The notes under the pieces were generated by a model. It searched no databases and had not been told where the DNA came from. It saw nothing but the letters and a program-made list of their open reading frames with translations. From assembly GCF_000011645.1 (NCBI RefSeq), contig NC_006270.3:3618501-3682500 (forward strand): 64,000 nt of DNA. The letters are read 5' to 3'. Numbering within the stretch: the first letter of the stretch is position 1; each line of letters starts with the position of its first letter. This DNA is from Bacillus licheniformis DSM 13 = ATCC 14580 (GTDB taxonomy: Bacteria; Bacillota; Bacilli; Bacillales; Bacillaceae). Positions 1 through 8,218 of the stretch are shown here, piece by piece. The position numbers and the translations under genes are program-made.

Positions 1-628
1 GCGCTAAACCGATCAGTACGCCCAGCACCGCTCTTTTCTTAGGCGACATGCCGGCAGCCTGGTTATCAAGCACGATCAACGGCTCAATTTCTTCAGCAGC
101 CTTCATATCAAGCTTGCTTGTTTCAAGCTCATACAAAAACCGCTGTTTGTCAACTTTGGAATCAGCGCTGACTGTTTCGTCTTCAAGCGCCTTAATATTC
201 TTTTCAATGACTTCTTCTCTTTTTGAGAACAGCGCCTTATCGCCTTTCATATAGGCATCTTTAATTTTTCCTAAAGTATCCAATGTTTCCTGTTTATCAG
301 GCCCTGTGTAGCTTAAGTTGAAAAGTGAATCCGTTCTGATTTCAATCGCCAGATCGTCTTTCAATTGCGCCAGATCCTCTTCCGGCATATCCGGGAAAAT
401 GTCCTTTAAAAAAGCTTCGTTTTTCAACAGCAGCGGCACTTGCTTTGCATTGTTGTACTTCGCTTCTCCATAGTTCCCGGTTGATATCGTTACAGTAGCC
501 GTGTAATTAGATGGAGCAACGCTTCCCTTCGGCATAAAATAGCCGACAAGACCAAGAATAAGAGGAAGCGCAATAATCGCCACAATAAACTTTTTCACTC
601 TACCAGCAATACGTTTGATTAAATTCAT
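1..628 (-). CDS. tuaF: Wzz-type chain-length protein TuaF, 5' part only
   Basis: This is the N-terminal part of a minus-strand gene that continues past the left edge; about 209 codons are visible. The start ATG is at 628 (MNLIKRIAGRVKKF). A basic N-terminus is followed by one hydrophobic segment at about residues 13-30 and a long, charged, partly helical outer domain. That is the layout of Wzz/YveK polysaccharide co-polymerases, although the second membrane segment would lie near the window edge. It directly follows tuaE, as tuaF does in B. subtilis, so I infer it helps set teichuronic acid chain length in the membrane. The name rests on context and layout. An alternative ATG at 633 runs at once into a stop and is excluded. 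Confidence 0.8.
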   Translation of the reverse strand, partial: MNLIKRIAGRVKKFIVAIIALPLILGLVGYFMPKGSVAPSNYTATVTISTGNYGEAKYNNAKQVPLLLKNEAFLKDIFPDMPEEDLAQLKDDLAIEIRTDSLFNLSYTGPDKQETLDTLGKIKDAYMKGDKALFSKREEVIEKNIKALEDETVSADSKVDKQRFLYELETSKLDMKAAEEIEPLIVLDNQAAGMSPKKRAVLGVLIGLA

Positions 629-669
629 CACATGAATTTCTCCCTGTTTTTAAATTCGATTTTCAAAAA

Positions 670-2124
670 TCACCTATACTGTTCGGTTTCATCCGTTCCG
701 CAGACTCTAAAGGTATTAACCGTCGCAATCACAAGCGCGAGGAACACCCAATGGAAATATAAATTCGAGACGGAACTCGGACTGATGCTTGACACAAGGA
801 AGGCGACGAGCGCGGCTGTCAAACCTTCAATAAGAAGCTTTGGCCGTCTTCCAAGCGATCTTTTATAATATCTGTAAAGCACGGTTATTAAATAAATGTA
901 CATCGTTAAATAACCGAGCATCATCACCACTCCAAAATTCGTCATGATCTCAACGAGCCAGTTATGAACCTCCACGACCCGGTCCGTATCGAACAGTGCA
1001 TGATGCTCCAAATAATATGGCACATTGCCGGCGCCGACGCCAAATCCGTAAGTATCCAGCACATAATGCCCGGCGTTTTTCAACAAATTCGCCCTGGCGA
1101 CATTGGATGGCAGCGGCTCGCTGAAATCGTGTGCGGTTTGCGGAGCCAAAAAGTATGTATAAAAAGCTCCGGTAATCTTTCCTGCAAACAGTGTGACAAA
1201 AGCGATACATCCTGCAGCTGCGGCGATGAGCGCCCATTTTTTAAGCACCTTCGGCAGCAAAATGAACACATAAACGGCAAGGCCGGCTATGACCCCCAGG
1301 ATGCTGGCTCTTGATCCAGTCAGGAAAATCAAGTATGCCGAACAGAACGCAAGGAGCAGCCCCGCTATTTTTAAGTAGCTGTTTTTAATGTTTTTGAAAA
1401 AAGATAAATAAAAGAAAAAGCTGATGGACAGAAATGTCGCAAAGTCATTCTGGTTGAAAAAAACGGATGTCGGATAGTGCTGTTTATAGTGCGGCCCGTT
1501 ATAAAGGGTCGAGCTCGGCAGGTGGTTTAACGTAAAGTGATTGTAAAACCCGATGACCATTAAAAATACGGTCATGACAAGCCATATGTAATAAAACGCG
1601 AGAATACGATCCATTTTTTGAAAAAACATGACAACCAGAAAAACCAAAAACATTCCCATTGCCAATAGGAACAGATATTTTATGCCATCAGTGGCAGACT
1701 TGACCCATAGCAGCGAAATCAGTCCATAGCAGAACCAAAACGCGAAAAACATCAGAATGCCTTTGACATGCACCTGCTTCCACTTTTCAAGGTGCTGGCT
1801 GCCTTTCAACATTTCCGCTATGAATAAGAATCCTGCCAGAATCAGAAGTATTCGATATGGAAACAGGCTGAAAAAGCCCAATTTAATCGCAAAAAAAGCA
1901 TTGTTGGCAAAAGTTGCAGCGATGAGCAGATATAATACGGGCATCAGCAATTGCTCGGACGACAAATACTTCCGGAGCACAACGATCACAGCCAGCGCAA
2001 TCAAAATTAGACACGCCAGCAAGATTTTTTTTGCATTGGACTGGGCCAATACAACGAATGCTAACCCTGCGGTCAATGCGGCGAGCCAAACCAGAACATT
2101 GACCGCGGAACGTTTGAGACTCAT
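670..2124 (-). CDS. tuaE: TuaE, teichuronic acid polymerase-like membrane protein
   Basis: 484 residues from the ATG at 2124, which sits just behind a GGAGGGGG ribosome site; the frame extends upstream to 2169 but without such a site. The protein is almost wholly hydrophobic, with about 11-12 membrane spans and a large loop around residues 320-400. This is the profile of the O-antigen ligase/Wzy polymerase superfamily. Position before tuaF and a length close to that of B. subtilis TuaE support the name. It probably polymerises or ligates lipid-linked teichuronic acid repeats on the outer membrane face; that role is inferred from the family. It lies about 60 bases downstream of the epimerase gene, within the same operon. 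Confidence 0.87.
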   Translation of the reverse strand: MSLKRSAVNVLVWLAALTAGLAFVVLAQSNAKKILLACLILIALAVIVVLRKYLSSEQLLMPVLYLLIAATFANNAFFAIKLGFFSLFPYRILLILAGFLFIAEMLKGSQHLEKWKQVHVKGILMFFAFWFCYGLISLLWVKSATDGIKYLFLLAMGMFLVFLVVMFFQKMDRILAFYYIWLVMTVFLMVIGFYNHFTLNHLPSSTLYNGPHYKQHYPTSVFFNQNDFATFLSISFFFYLSFFKNIKNSYLKIAGLLLAFCSAYLIFLTGSRASILGVIAGLAVYVFILLPKVLKKWALIAAAAGCIAFVTLFAGKITGAFYTYFLAPQTAHDFSEPLPSNVARANLLKNAGHYVLDTYGFGVGAGNVPYYLEHHALFDTDRVVEVHNWLVEIMTNFGVVMMLGYLTMYIYLITVLYRYYKRSLGRRPKLLIEGLTAALVAFLVSSISPSSVSNLYFHWVFLALVIATVNTFRVCGTDETEQYR

Positions 2125-2187
2125 TTTTCCCCCTCCTTCCGCTTCTTTCTGGAAAAGGGCTGCCGACATCAGCCAGCAGCCAGTGAT

Positions 2188-3117
2188 TTACGTATTCATT
2201 TCTTTTTTATAATATGAAATGGTCTTTTCCAGTCCTTCAGCAAGCGGCATTTTTGGTTCCCAGTTTAAGATTTTCTTTGTTTCTTCATTACACAGTGTGC
2301 TGTGGCGGATATCCCCCGGCCGTTCATCTTGATAAATCGGAGAAAGCTCAGAGTTCGTCGCTTTTTTCATCTCTGTAAACAGCTCATTGACCGTGATGGA
2401 AAAGCCGTTTGAAACATTTAAACAAACGTTTGATTGAGCTTTTAGCGCCTTTACGTTGGCACAAGCTACATCACCGACATAAATAAAATCGCGTGATTGT
2501 TCTCCGTCTCCAAAAATTACCGGAGCCTTGCCGCTGGTCAGCAAATCGGAGAAAATCGATACAACGCCGCCCTCTCCTTTTGCATCCTGGCGCGGCCCGT
2601 ACACGTTGCTGTACCGCAAAATGCAATACTCGGTTCCATATAGATCATAAGCCAGTTTTAAATAGTTCTCCACTGTAAGCTTCGTCAGCCCGTAGGGTGA
2701 GCCTGGGTTTGTTTGGTGACGGGTGTCGACAGGCAGGTAATCCGGATTTCCATAAACAGCCGCTGATGATGCAAAGACGATCTTTTTCACATTGCATTCA
2801 CCAGCTGCTTTAATGATATGGAGCGATCCTCTGATATTGATGTTTTCATCATTTAAAAAATCGCTGACAGACTCCGCTACGCTTACTTGTGCAGCTAAAT
2901 GAACAATATAATCGGGATCAATGCTTTTGATGACGTCGATGACTTCCGGCTTCGTGATATCCTGCTCATAAAAGTCAATTGGGAGACCGTCAATGTTGGA
3001 GCGGTGTCCCGTAGTTAAATTATCAAGAATTGAAACCCGGTAATTTTCTTTTAGAAGCTGTTCAGCAATATGCGAGCCGATAAATCCGCATCCGCCTGTC
3101 ACTAGTACTTTTTCCAT
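2188..3117 (-). CDS. NAD-dependent UDP-sugar epimerase in the tua operon
   Basis: 309 residues, an extended short-chain dehydrogenase/epimerase of the GalE/WbpP type. The NAD-binding glycine motif GGCGFIGSH is at residues 8-16, the catalytic YGLTK (YxxxK) at about 142-146, and FASSAAVYG supplies the catalytic serine. The C-terminal half carries the usual RPGDIRHS substrate-lobe motif. It resembles the B. subtilis YtcB/GalE families. It lies between tuaD and tuaE, where B. subtilis 168 has no such gene, 17 bases after tuaD. Teichuronic acid of B. licheniformis is reported to contain glucuronic acid and N-acetylgalactosamine, so a UDP-GlcNAc to UDP-GalNAc 4-epimerase would fit. UDP-glucuronate 4-epimerase is the main alternative; substrate cannot be read from sequence alone. 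Confidence 0.85.
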   Translation of the reverse strand: MEKVLVTGGCGFIGSHIAEQLLKENYRVSILDNLTTGHRSNIDGLPIDFYEQDITKPEVIDVIKSIDPDYIVHLAAQVSVAESVSDFLNDENINIRGSLHIIKAAGECNVKKIVFASSAAVYGNPDYLPVDTRHQTNPGSPYGLTKLTVENYLKLAYDLYGTEYCILRYSNVYGPRQDAKGEGGVVSIFSDLLTSGKAPVIFGDGEQSRDFIYVGDVACANVKALKAQSNVCLNVSNGFSITVNELFTEMKKATNSELSPIYQDERPGDIRHSTLCNEETKKILNWEPKMPLAEGLEKTISYYKKEMNT

Positions 3118-3134
3118 TGTTATCCCCCCGTTGT

Positions 3135-4469
3135 TTATACGTTGGTCAGGATTCCTTCTCCCTGTACTTCCGGCCGTCCGATTGAATGGTAGATCATGCC
3201 TTCGTTTCTCATTTGTTCAATTTCAAATATATTTCTTCCATCGATTAAGACGGGGTTTTTCAAAGCAGACTTAAGTTTGGCAATATCCATGTTCTGTACT
3301 TCCGGCCACTCCGTCAATATGACGCACGCATCCGTATCCTGAATCGTCTCATACAGATCTTCGCTGTAAACGGCTTGATCGCCGAGAAGCTTTTCTGCTT
3401 CAGGTACAGCAATCGGATCAAACGCTTTGACTTTAGCACCGAGGCTTCTCAGCATCGGAATGACATCCAGAGACGGCGCCGAGCGCATATCGTTAGTATT
3501 CGGCTTGAATGCCAGCCCAAGAACCGAAATGGTCATGCCGTTTAAATCGCCGAACACATCAAGGAGCTTTTGCACAATGTGGGCGCGCTGCTTTTGATTC
3601 GTCTCGATGACAGCTTCAATCAATTTAAAAGGATAACCGACTGACTTCGCGATTTGCAATAAAGCCATCGTGTCTTTAGGGAAGCAAGAGCCGCCAAAGC
3701 CGATTCCGGCTTTTAAAAATTTACTGCCGATTCTGCTGTCGAGTCCGACGCCTTCAGACACCTTGGATACATCAGCTCCGACCCTTTCGCAAATATTCGC
3801 GATATCATTAATGAACGAGATCTTTGTAGCCAAAAATGCATTTGCAGCGTATTTAATCATTTCTGCACTTTCAAGGTTAGACTTGACGATTTTCGTTTGA
3901 AATGGCTTATGAAGCTCTTCAATAATGGCAGCAGCCTTTTCGCTTGTCGCGCCGATGACTGCTCTTTCCATATTCATCGTATCGTAAATAGCTGTTCCTT
4001 CACGAAGGAATTCCGGATTCGACACGACGTCGAAAGGGAATTCCCCTTTTGAATTGCGTTCTATAATGGCTTGTACGAGCTTTCCTGTTCCAACAGGGAC
4101 AGTGCTTTTGTTGACGATGACTTTATAGCCGTTCAGGTGCTTCCCGATCATTTCGGCAACGGATTTAACAAATGTCAGATCCGCTTCCCCTGTTTCCGAC
4201 ATCGGTGTACCGACTGCAATATAAATAATCTCAGCTTCTTCAATCGCTTTTGGAATATCAGTAGAGAAAAATAAGCGATTTTCGTTTACGTTTTTATCCA
4301 CAAGTTCTTTTAGGCCGTTTTCATAAATCGGCATCACTCCGGCTGAGAGTCCTCTTATTTTTTCAGCATCAATATCGCAGCAGACAACCGAGTTTCCCAC
4401 TTCGGCAAAACAAGTTCCAGACACCAGCCCGACATATCCCGTTCCAATGACAGCGATTCTTTTCAACAT
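3135..4469 (-). CDS. tuaD: UDP-glucose 6-dehydrogenase TuaD
   Basis: About 444 residues. It oxidises UDP-glucose to UDP-glucuronate with two NAD+, supplying teichuronic acid. The Rossmann motif GTGYVGLVSG is at the N-terminus, STVPVGTG and NPEFLREGTA follow, and GFGGSCFPKDT near residue 260 holds the catalytic cysteine. The C-terminal domain has GLAFKPNTNDMRSAPS. I prefer the ATG at 4469 over the one at 4475, because AAGGGA is six bases before the former and abuts the latter. The protein is slightly shorter at its C-terminus than I recall for B. subtilis TuaD. Gene gtaB further right makes its substrate. A possible internal promoter lies upstream at 4620-4648. Confidence 0.96.
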   Translation of the reverse strand: MLKRIAVIGTGYVGLVSGTCFAEVGNSVVCCDIDAEKIRGLSAGVMPIYENGLKELVDKNVNENRLFFSTDIPKAIEEAEIIYIAVGTPMSETGEADLTFVKSVAEMIGKHLNGYKVIVNKSTVPVGTGKLVQAIIERNSKGEFPFDVVSNPEFLREGTAIYDTMNMERAVIGATSEKAAAIIEELHKPFQTKIVKSNLESAEMIKYAANAFLATKISFINDIANICERVGADVSKVSEGVGLDSRIGSKFLKAGIGFGGSCFPKDTMALLQIAKSVGYPFKLIEAVIETNQKQRAHIVQKLLDVFGDLNGMTISVLGLAFKPNTNDMRSAPSLDVIPMLRSLGAKVKAFDPIAVPEAEKLLGDQAVYSEDLYETIQDTDACVILTEWPEVQNMDIAKLKSALKNPVLIDGRNIFEIEQMRNEGMIYHSIGRPEVQGEGILTNV

Positions 4470-4619
4470 TATCATTCCCTTCTTTCAGCTGACCCTTCAA
4501 ATCCAATAGCTTGATTTAGGTAATGATCTTTATCTCTTTCTATTGAAAAAATCTGGGTTTTTCGTTTTCCCAATCCTTATTTTTATTAGCTTAGACGCAA
4601 ATAAATGGGTTTAAACAGT

Positions 4620-4648
4620 ATTATATTCAACATTCATACGCATATTAA
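4620..4648 (-). promoter_or_regulatory. Putative internal SigA promoter for tuaD
   Basis: On the minus strand TTAATA (4643-4648) and TATAAT (4620-4625) are separated by exactly 17 bases. They lie inside the 194-base AT-rich gap between tuaC and tuaD, the largest gap in the operon. It would allow tuaD, the epimerase gene, tuaE and tuaF to be transcribed apart from the PhoP-type promoter in front of tuaA. Motif match only. Confidence 0.45.
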
Positions 4649-4663
4649 CCGACAGACCCCAAC

Positions 4664-5842
4664 TTAATTTTTGTTCTTGACAACATCCCCATACACATCC
4701 AGCAGCTTTCCGGCATTTTTAAAGGCGTCATAATCCTCGTGCACCGTTTGATACAGCTCTTCAGCGATGGCTTCTTGCCAATTGCCGCCTTCCAAATATC
4801 CCTTGACAGCTTCTGTTATGCTGGAAGCCGAGTGCGGCTTGATCAGAAGGTGTTCATGCTTTCCGAATAAAGACGGAACCCCCCCGACCGCCGTACAAAG
4901 CACCGGAACCTTGAGAGCGAGCGCTTCAATGACAACAGTCGGCATCCCTTCAGAATACGAAGGGAGCACAAACAGATCTGATGCAGCCAGATATTCTGAT
5001 ATCTCATGGTTTGCGACCTGCCCCGTCAATACTGCTTTTTCACCGGCGATTTGACGGATGTTCTGCTTCTCCGGTCCGTCGCCGATGAATACAGCTCTGT
5101 AGCTGTCATCAAGCTGCCTGACCGCTTCTGCCAGCTCGGCTACTCCCTTTCCCTTCACCAAGCGGCCGACGAACGTCAGCAACTTTTTGTCTTGCGGCAG
5201 GCCGAGTTTCTCCCTCAATTCAAGTGTTGAAGCGGAGGGCTTTTGAAACCGGTCCAGGTTGACTCCAATAGGAAGCACCGAGCTTTCAGCACCGGTCATT
5301 TCTTTCGTTTTGGCTTTCAGCGCTTCGCTGACAGCCAATACTTTTGCTGCGGAATGCACAGCTGTTTCAAATGCTCGAAAAGCGCCTTTGCTGTAATGGG
5401 GATAAATATTGACATCGCTTCCGTGCAAAGTCAGAACATAAGGAACCTTCAGCTTCTGTGAAACAACGGCAGCGGCACCCCCGGATGGCATCGCGAAATG
5501 GGCATGGATAAGATCCGGCGCAAGCCCGTGCTTCTCGATCGTCCTCAATACAGACTTTGCGATCCGGCGATGCGGCTGAGCCCATTTTAGCTGTCCAGGC
5601 AAAGCCGTATACGGCGGCCTGTAAACCGGGATGCCTTTTCTTTCTTCATATTCCGGGACTGTTCGCACTTGACGGTATTTTTTTTTCAGCAGCCTGAGAG
5701 GAGCAGGATTCACAGGCAATGGACATATGACCGTCACATCAACGCCCTGCATCTGCAGCGCCTGAACCTGTGTTTCATGAAAAACGCCTTCTCCCGGCCT
5801 TTGACTGCTTGGATAAACGCTGGTAATCCAAAGAACCTTCAA
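4664..5842 (-). CDS. tuaC: Glycosyltransferase family 4 protein TuaC
   Basis: 392 residues, GT-B fold family 4. The N-terminal lobe begins with MKVLWITSVYP and an early GEGVFHETQV loop. The C-terminal lobe has FVGRLVKGKG near residue 225 and the SYSEGMPTVVIEALALKVPVL donor-site region (EX7E type) near 300. It is cytosolic or peripheral to the membrane and probably adds one sugar of the teichuronic acid repeat to the lipid-linked chain. It lies 22 bases downstream of tuaB, in the B. subtilis tua order. Donor and acceptor are not readable from sequence. Confidence 0.9.
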   Translation of the reverse strand: MKVLWITSVYPSSQRPGEGVFHETQVQALQMQGVDVTVICPLPVNPAPLRLLKKKYRQVRTVPEYEERKGIPVYRPPYTALPGQLKWAQPHRRIAKSVLRTIEKHGLAPDLIHAHFAMPSGGAAAVVSQKLKVPYVLTLHGSDVNIYPHYSKGAFRAFETAVHSAAKVLAVSEALKAKTKEMTGAESSVLPIGVNLDRFQKPSASTLELREKLGLPQDKKLLTFVGRLVKGKGVAELAEAVRQLDDSYRAVFIGDGPEKQNIRQIAGEKAVLTGQVANHEISEYLAASDLFVLPSYSEGMPTVVIEALALKVPVLCTAVGGVPSLFGKHEHLLIKPHSASSITEAVKGYLEGGNWQEAIAEELYQTVHEDYDAFKNAGKLLDVYGDVVKNKN

Positions 5843-5864
5843 TGATGAACCGCCCTTTCTGCTG

Positions 5865-7304
5865 TCATCTTCCTAATTGGGCCCTCATAGCCCGCCGATA
5901 AAATTTGCCGACCAGAAAACCGTAAAAAATCCCGCTGATCCCGACGGAAACTGCCAGCTGAAGCATGGCGCCGTGAAGCAGATGTCTGCTGCCGACGCTC
6001 AAGACAAGAGCCAGCAATGCCATGAGCAGCGTCAAGGCCAGCGGTTTTCCAACGGTTCTGAAATATTCGCCCAGCTTCAGCTGGATGACATATTTGAGCA
6101 GCCATCTGCCGATAAAGAAATTGACCAGGCTGATCGCTGCATATGTCCAGGCGGTGATCGTCAAATCATTCGTTAATACCGCCGCGTAAAGAGACAGCCC
6201 ATAAAGGAGCATGATCCCGCTGTCCCAATAAAATGCCAGGTCTGCTCGCCCCTTCGCCAGCAAAACCGATCCGTTCGGATTCATCAGAACCCTGAGCAGC
6301 CCGACAATCGCGAGGATGTTCAGAACCGGTACGGCCTGCAGCCATTTTTCTCCGAAGACGACTTCAACAAATAAATCTGAAACAGTCGTCAGTCCGATCA
6401 GGAGCGGGAATGAAATCAGCGCGAGAAGCTTTGTCATATTTAAAAAGCCTTCGCGCAGCGTTTGGTTGTCCCCTTGATTCTTTGAGAAGACAGGAAACGC
6501 TACCCTTGTTACGATCGGATTGATTTTTAATACGGGAATCGTAATAATCTGATACGCCAGGTTATAGATTCCCAATGCTTCCGCACCGAGAAACCGCCCG
6601 ATTAAAATCATGTCGATATTGGCGCCAAGCCTGTTTACAAGCCTTGAAGCAAGCTGAAACGCGCCGAACGAGAAAAATTCTTTCACTTCCCCCAATGCAA
6701 AGACGAAAGAAGGACGCCATTTTTTTAAATATACAGCAAAAAACATGATGCCTTTAACCGAATTAAGAAAAACTTGTGACAATGCATAGGCCACAATCGG
6801 ATCCATCAGAAAAACCAAAACGAGCAGGAGCACAAAAGACAAAACGGTGACTCCCGCTTCTATTTTGCTCAGCACATTAAACTTCAGATCTTTTTGCAGC
6901 ATATATTGATACTGCTGGCCGACCGGGGCGATTAAAAACATGACGGCCAAAATCCGCACTAGAAAAACAAGTTCGTCCCGCTGATAAAAGTCTGCGATGA
7001 ACGGACTCAGGAAAAAGAGGCCGATAAACAAAAGGATGCCCGTTAGGATATTCAGCCAATACAAGGTCGATAATTGGCGTTCACTGATGTTCTCCTTTTG
7101 AATTAAAGCGGCCCCGAATCCCATATCGAGTACAATTTGTGTGAAAATCGTTACGGTGGTCAGCATTCCGACCAAACCGAATTCGGCAATTGTCATGATA
7201 TTGCCGAGCAGTGCAAACTGTATAATTTGAATGACCGTGACGATCAAAGTTGAAACACTTGTCCATTTTGCACCGCTTAATATTTGTTTCGTAATGGTAG
7301 ACAT
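5865..7304 (-). CDS. tuaB: Polysaccharide flippase TuaB
   Basis: 479 residues with about 12-14 hydrophobic membrane spans, beginning MSTITKQILSGAKWTS. This is the usual start of Wzx/MATE-type polysaccharide exporters (MOP superfamily). It would carry undecaprenyl-linked teichuronic acid units across the membrane. The PFVF, QKENISERQLS and GAEALGIYNLAYQI segments are typical of the TuaB/WzxC subgroup. It lies 23 bases after tuaA and 22 before tuaC, so it is clearly part of the operon. The direction and substrate are inferred from family and context. Confidence 0.92.
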   Translation of the reverse strand: MSTITKQILSGAKWTSVSTLIVTVIQIIQFALLGNIMTIAEFGLVGMLTTVTIFTQIVLDMGFGAALIQKENISERQLSTLYWLNILTGILLFIGLFFLSPFIADFYQRDELVFLVRILAVMFLIAPVGQQYQYMLQKDLKFNVLSKIEAGVTVLSFVLLLVLVFLMDPIVAYALSQVFLNSVKGIMFFAVYLKKWRPSFVFALGEVKEFFSFGAFQLASRLVNRLGANIDMILIGRFLGAEALGIYNLAYQIITIPVLKINPIVTRVAFPVFSKNQGDNQTLREGFLNMTKLLALISFPLLIGLTTVSDLFVEVVFGEKWLQAVPVLNILAIVGLLRVLMNPNGSVLLAKGRADLAFYWDSGIMLLYGLSLYAAVLTNDLTITAWTYAAISLVNFFIGRWLLKYVIQLKLGEYFRTVGKPLALTLLMALLALVLSVGSRHLLHGAMLQLAVSVGISGIFYGFLVGKFYRRAMRAQLGR

Positions 7305-7327
7305 AGCATATTCCTAACTTCCTCGTA

Positions 7328-7987
7328 TTATCTGGCTCCTTCGCCAGTCAATACTACTTTAATCGTTTTCAGCATAACCTTCAAATCGAGAAGAAACGTT
7401 AAATTCCGAATGTAATACAGATCGTGCACCAATTTTTCTCTCGGACTGATATCATAGCCTCCGTTCACCTGCGCAAGTCCCGTTAAACCCGGCTTAACGA
7501 TTAAGCGGTTTTTAAATCCCGGAATTTCGTGGTGAAACTGAGCGGTAAACATCGGTCTTTCAGGCCTTGGCCCCACAATGCTCATGTCTCCGGCCAGCAC
7601 ATTGATCAACTGCGGAAGTTCATCGATTCTTGTTCTTCTTATAAAAGACCCGACTGCAGTGATGCGCGGATCATCCTTCTGAGCCCATTTCGCACCGGAT
7701 TTTTCTGCGTCAATTCTCATAGAACGCAGCTTGATCACCTTGAAATGCTTCCCGTCTTTTCCGACGCGTTCCTGCCGGTATAACGGAGAACCCGGTGTTT
7801 CGATACAGATTAATATACAAAACAGCAGAATAAACGGCAGTGTAAGAGCGAGCCCAATCAAGGAAAGGACGATATCCATTATCCGTTTCATATATAAATA
7901 ACGTACTGCTTTTTTAGATAGAGCACAGGAATAAGTTTGCTGGCTTGAATATTCATTGTACATTCTTAAACTTTTGTCGATACTCAC
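7328..7987 (-). CDS. tuaA: Undecaprenyl-phosphate sugar phosphotransferase TuaA
   Basis: 219 residues, bacterial sugar transferase family (the WbaP/EpsL C-terminal catalytic type). One N-terminal hydrophobic segment (about 40-62) is followed by the cytosolic catalytic domain, with YRQERVGKDGKHFKVIKLRSM, RTRIDELPQLINVL and the GPRPERP motif. It transfers a sugar-1-phosphate to undecaprenyl phosphate and so starts the teichuronic acid unit. It is the first gene of the operon. I choose the GTG at 7987: GAGGTG at 7995-8000 is correctly spaced for it but almost touches the ATG at 7993. Confidence 0.92.
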   Translation of the reverse strand: MSIDKSLRMYNEYSSQQTYSCALSKKAVRYLYMKRIMDIVLSLIGLALTLPFILLFCILICIETPGSPLYRQERVGKDGKHFKVIKLRSMRIDAEKSGAKWAQKDDPRITAVGSFIRRTRIDELPQLINVLAGDMSIVGPRPERPMFTAQFHHEIPGFKNRLIVKPGLTGLAQVNGGYDISPREKLVHDLYYIRNLTFLLDLKVMLKTIKVVLTGEGAR

Positions 7988-8031
7988 TAGCATACACCTC
8001 GATTAGTATGTTACTGTTTGATCTATTCGTC

Positions 8032-8074
8032 AGTGTAGCATACGAACGTAAACACAATGTAAAGGAGTTATTAA
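8032..8074 (-). promoter_or_regulatory. tuaA promoter with PhoP-type boxes
   Basis: Read on the minus strand, TTAATA (8069-8074), TTTACA (8058-8063) and TTTACG (8047-8052) are spaced exactly 11 bases apart, the spacing of PhoP binding repeats TT(A/T/C)ACA-N5. An extended -10, TGC-TACACT (hexamer 8032-8037), follows nine bases after the last box, and no good -35 is present. A further TTAACA lies at 8099-8104. In B. subtilis PhoP-P activates tua under phosphate starvation; the same control is inferred here. Confidence 0.7.
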
Positions 8075-8218
8075 AATTAGTAAATTCGTTGATTTTTTGT
8101 TAAAAATGCACCGCCTCCGTTTTATCTTTAATTTCACCAAAAATATCATACTATATAATAAAGACAAAACAAAGGCAGCATAGGCAATTTTTCGAAAAAC
8201 GAGTTTTCTGTTTATATT

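Noticed and set aside
8140..8165. Plus-strand TATAAT-like promoter between tuaA and lytC
   Set aside because: No matching -35 and it would only transcribe antisense into lytC.
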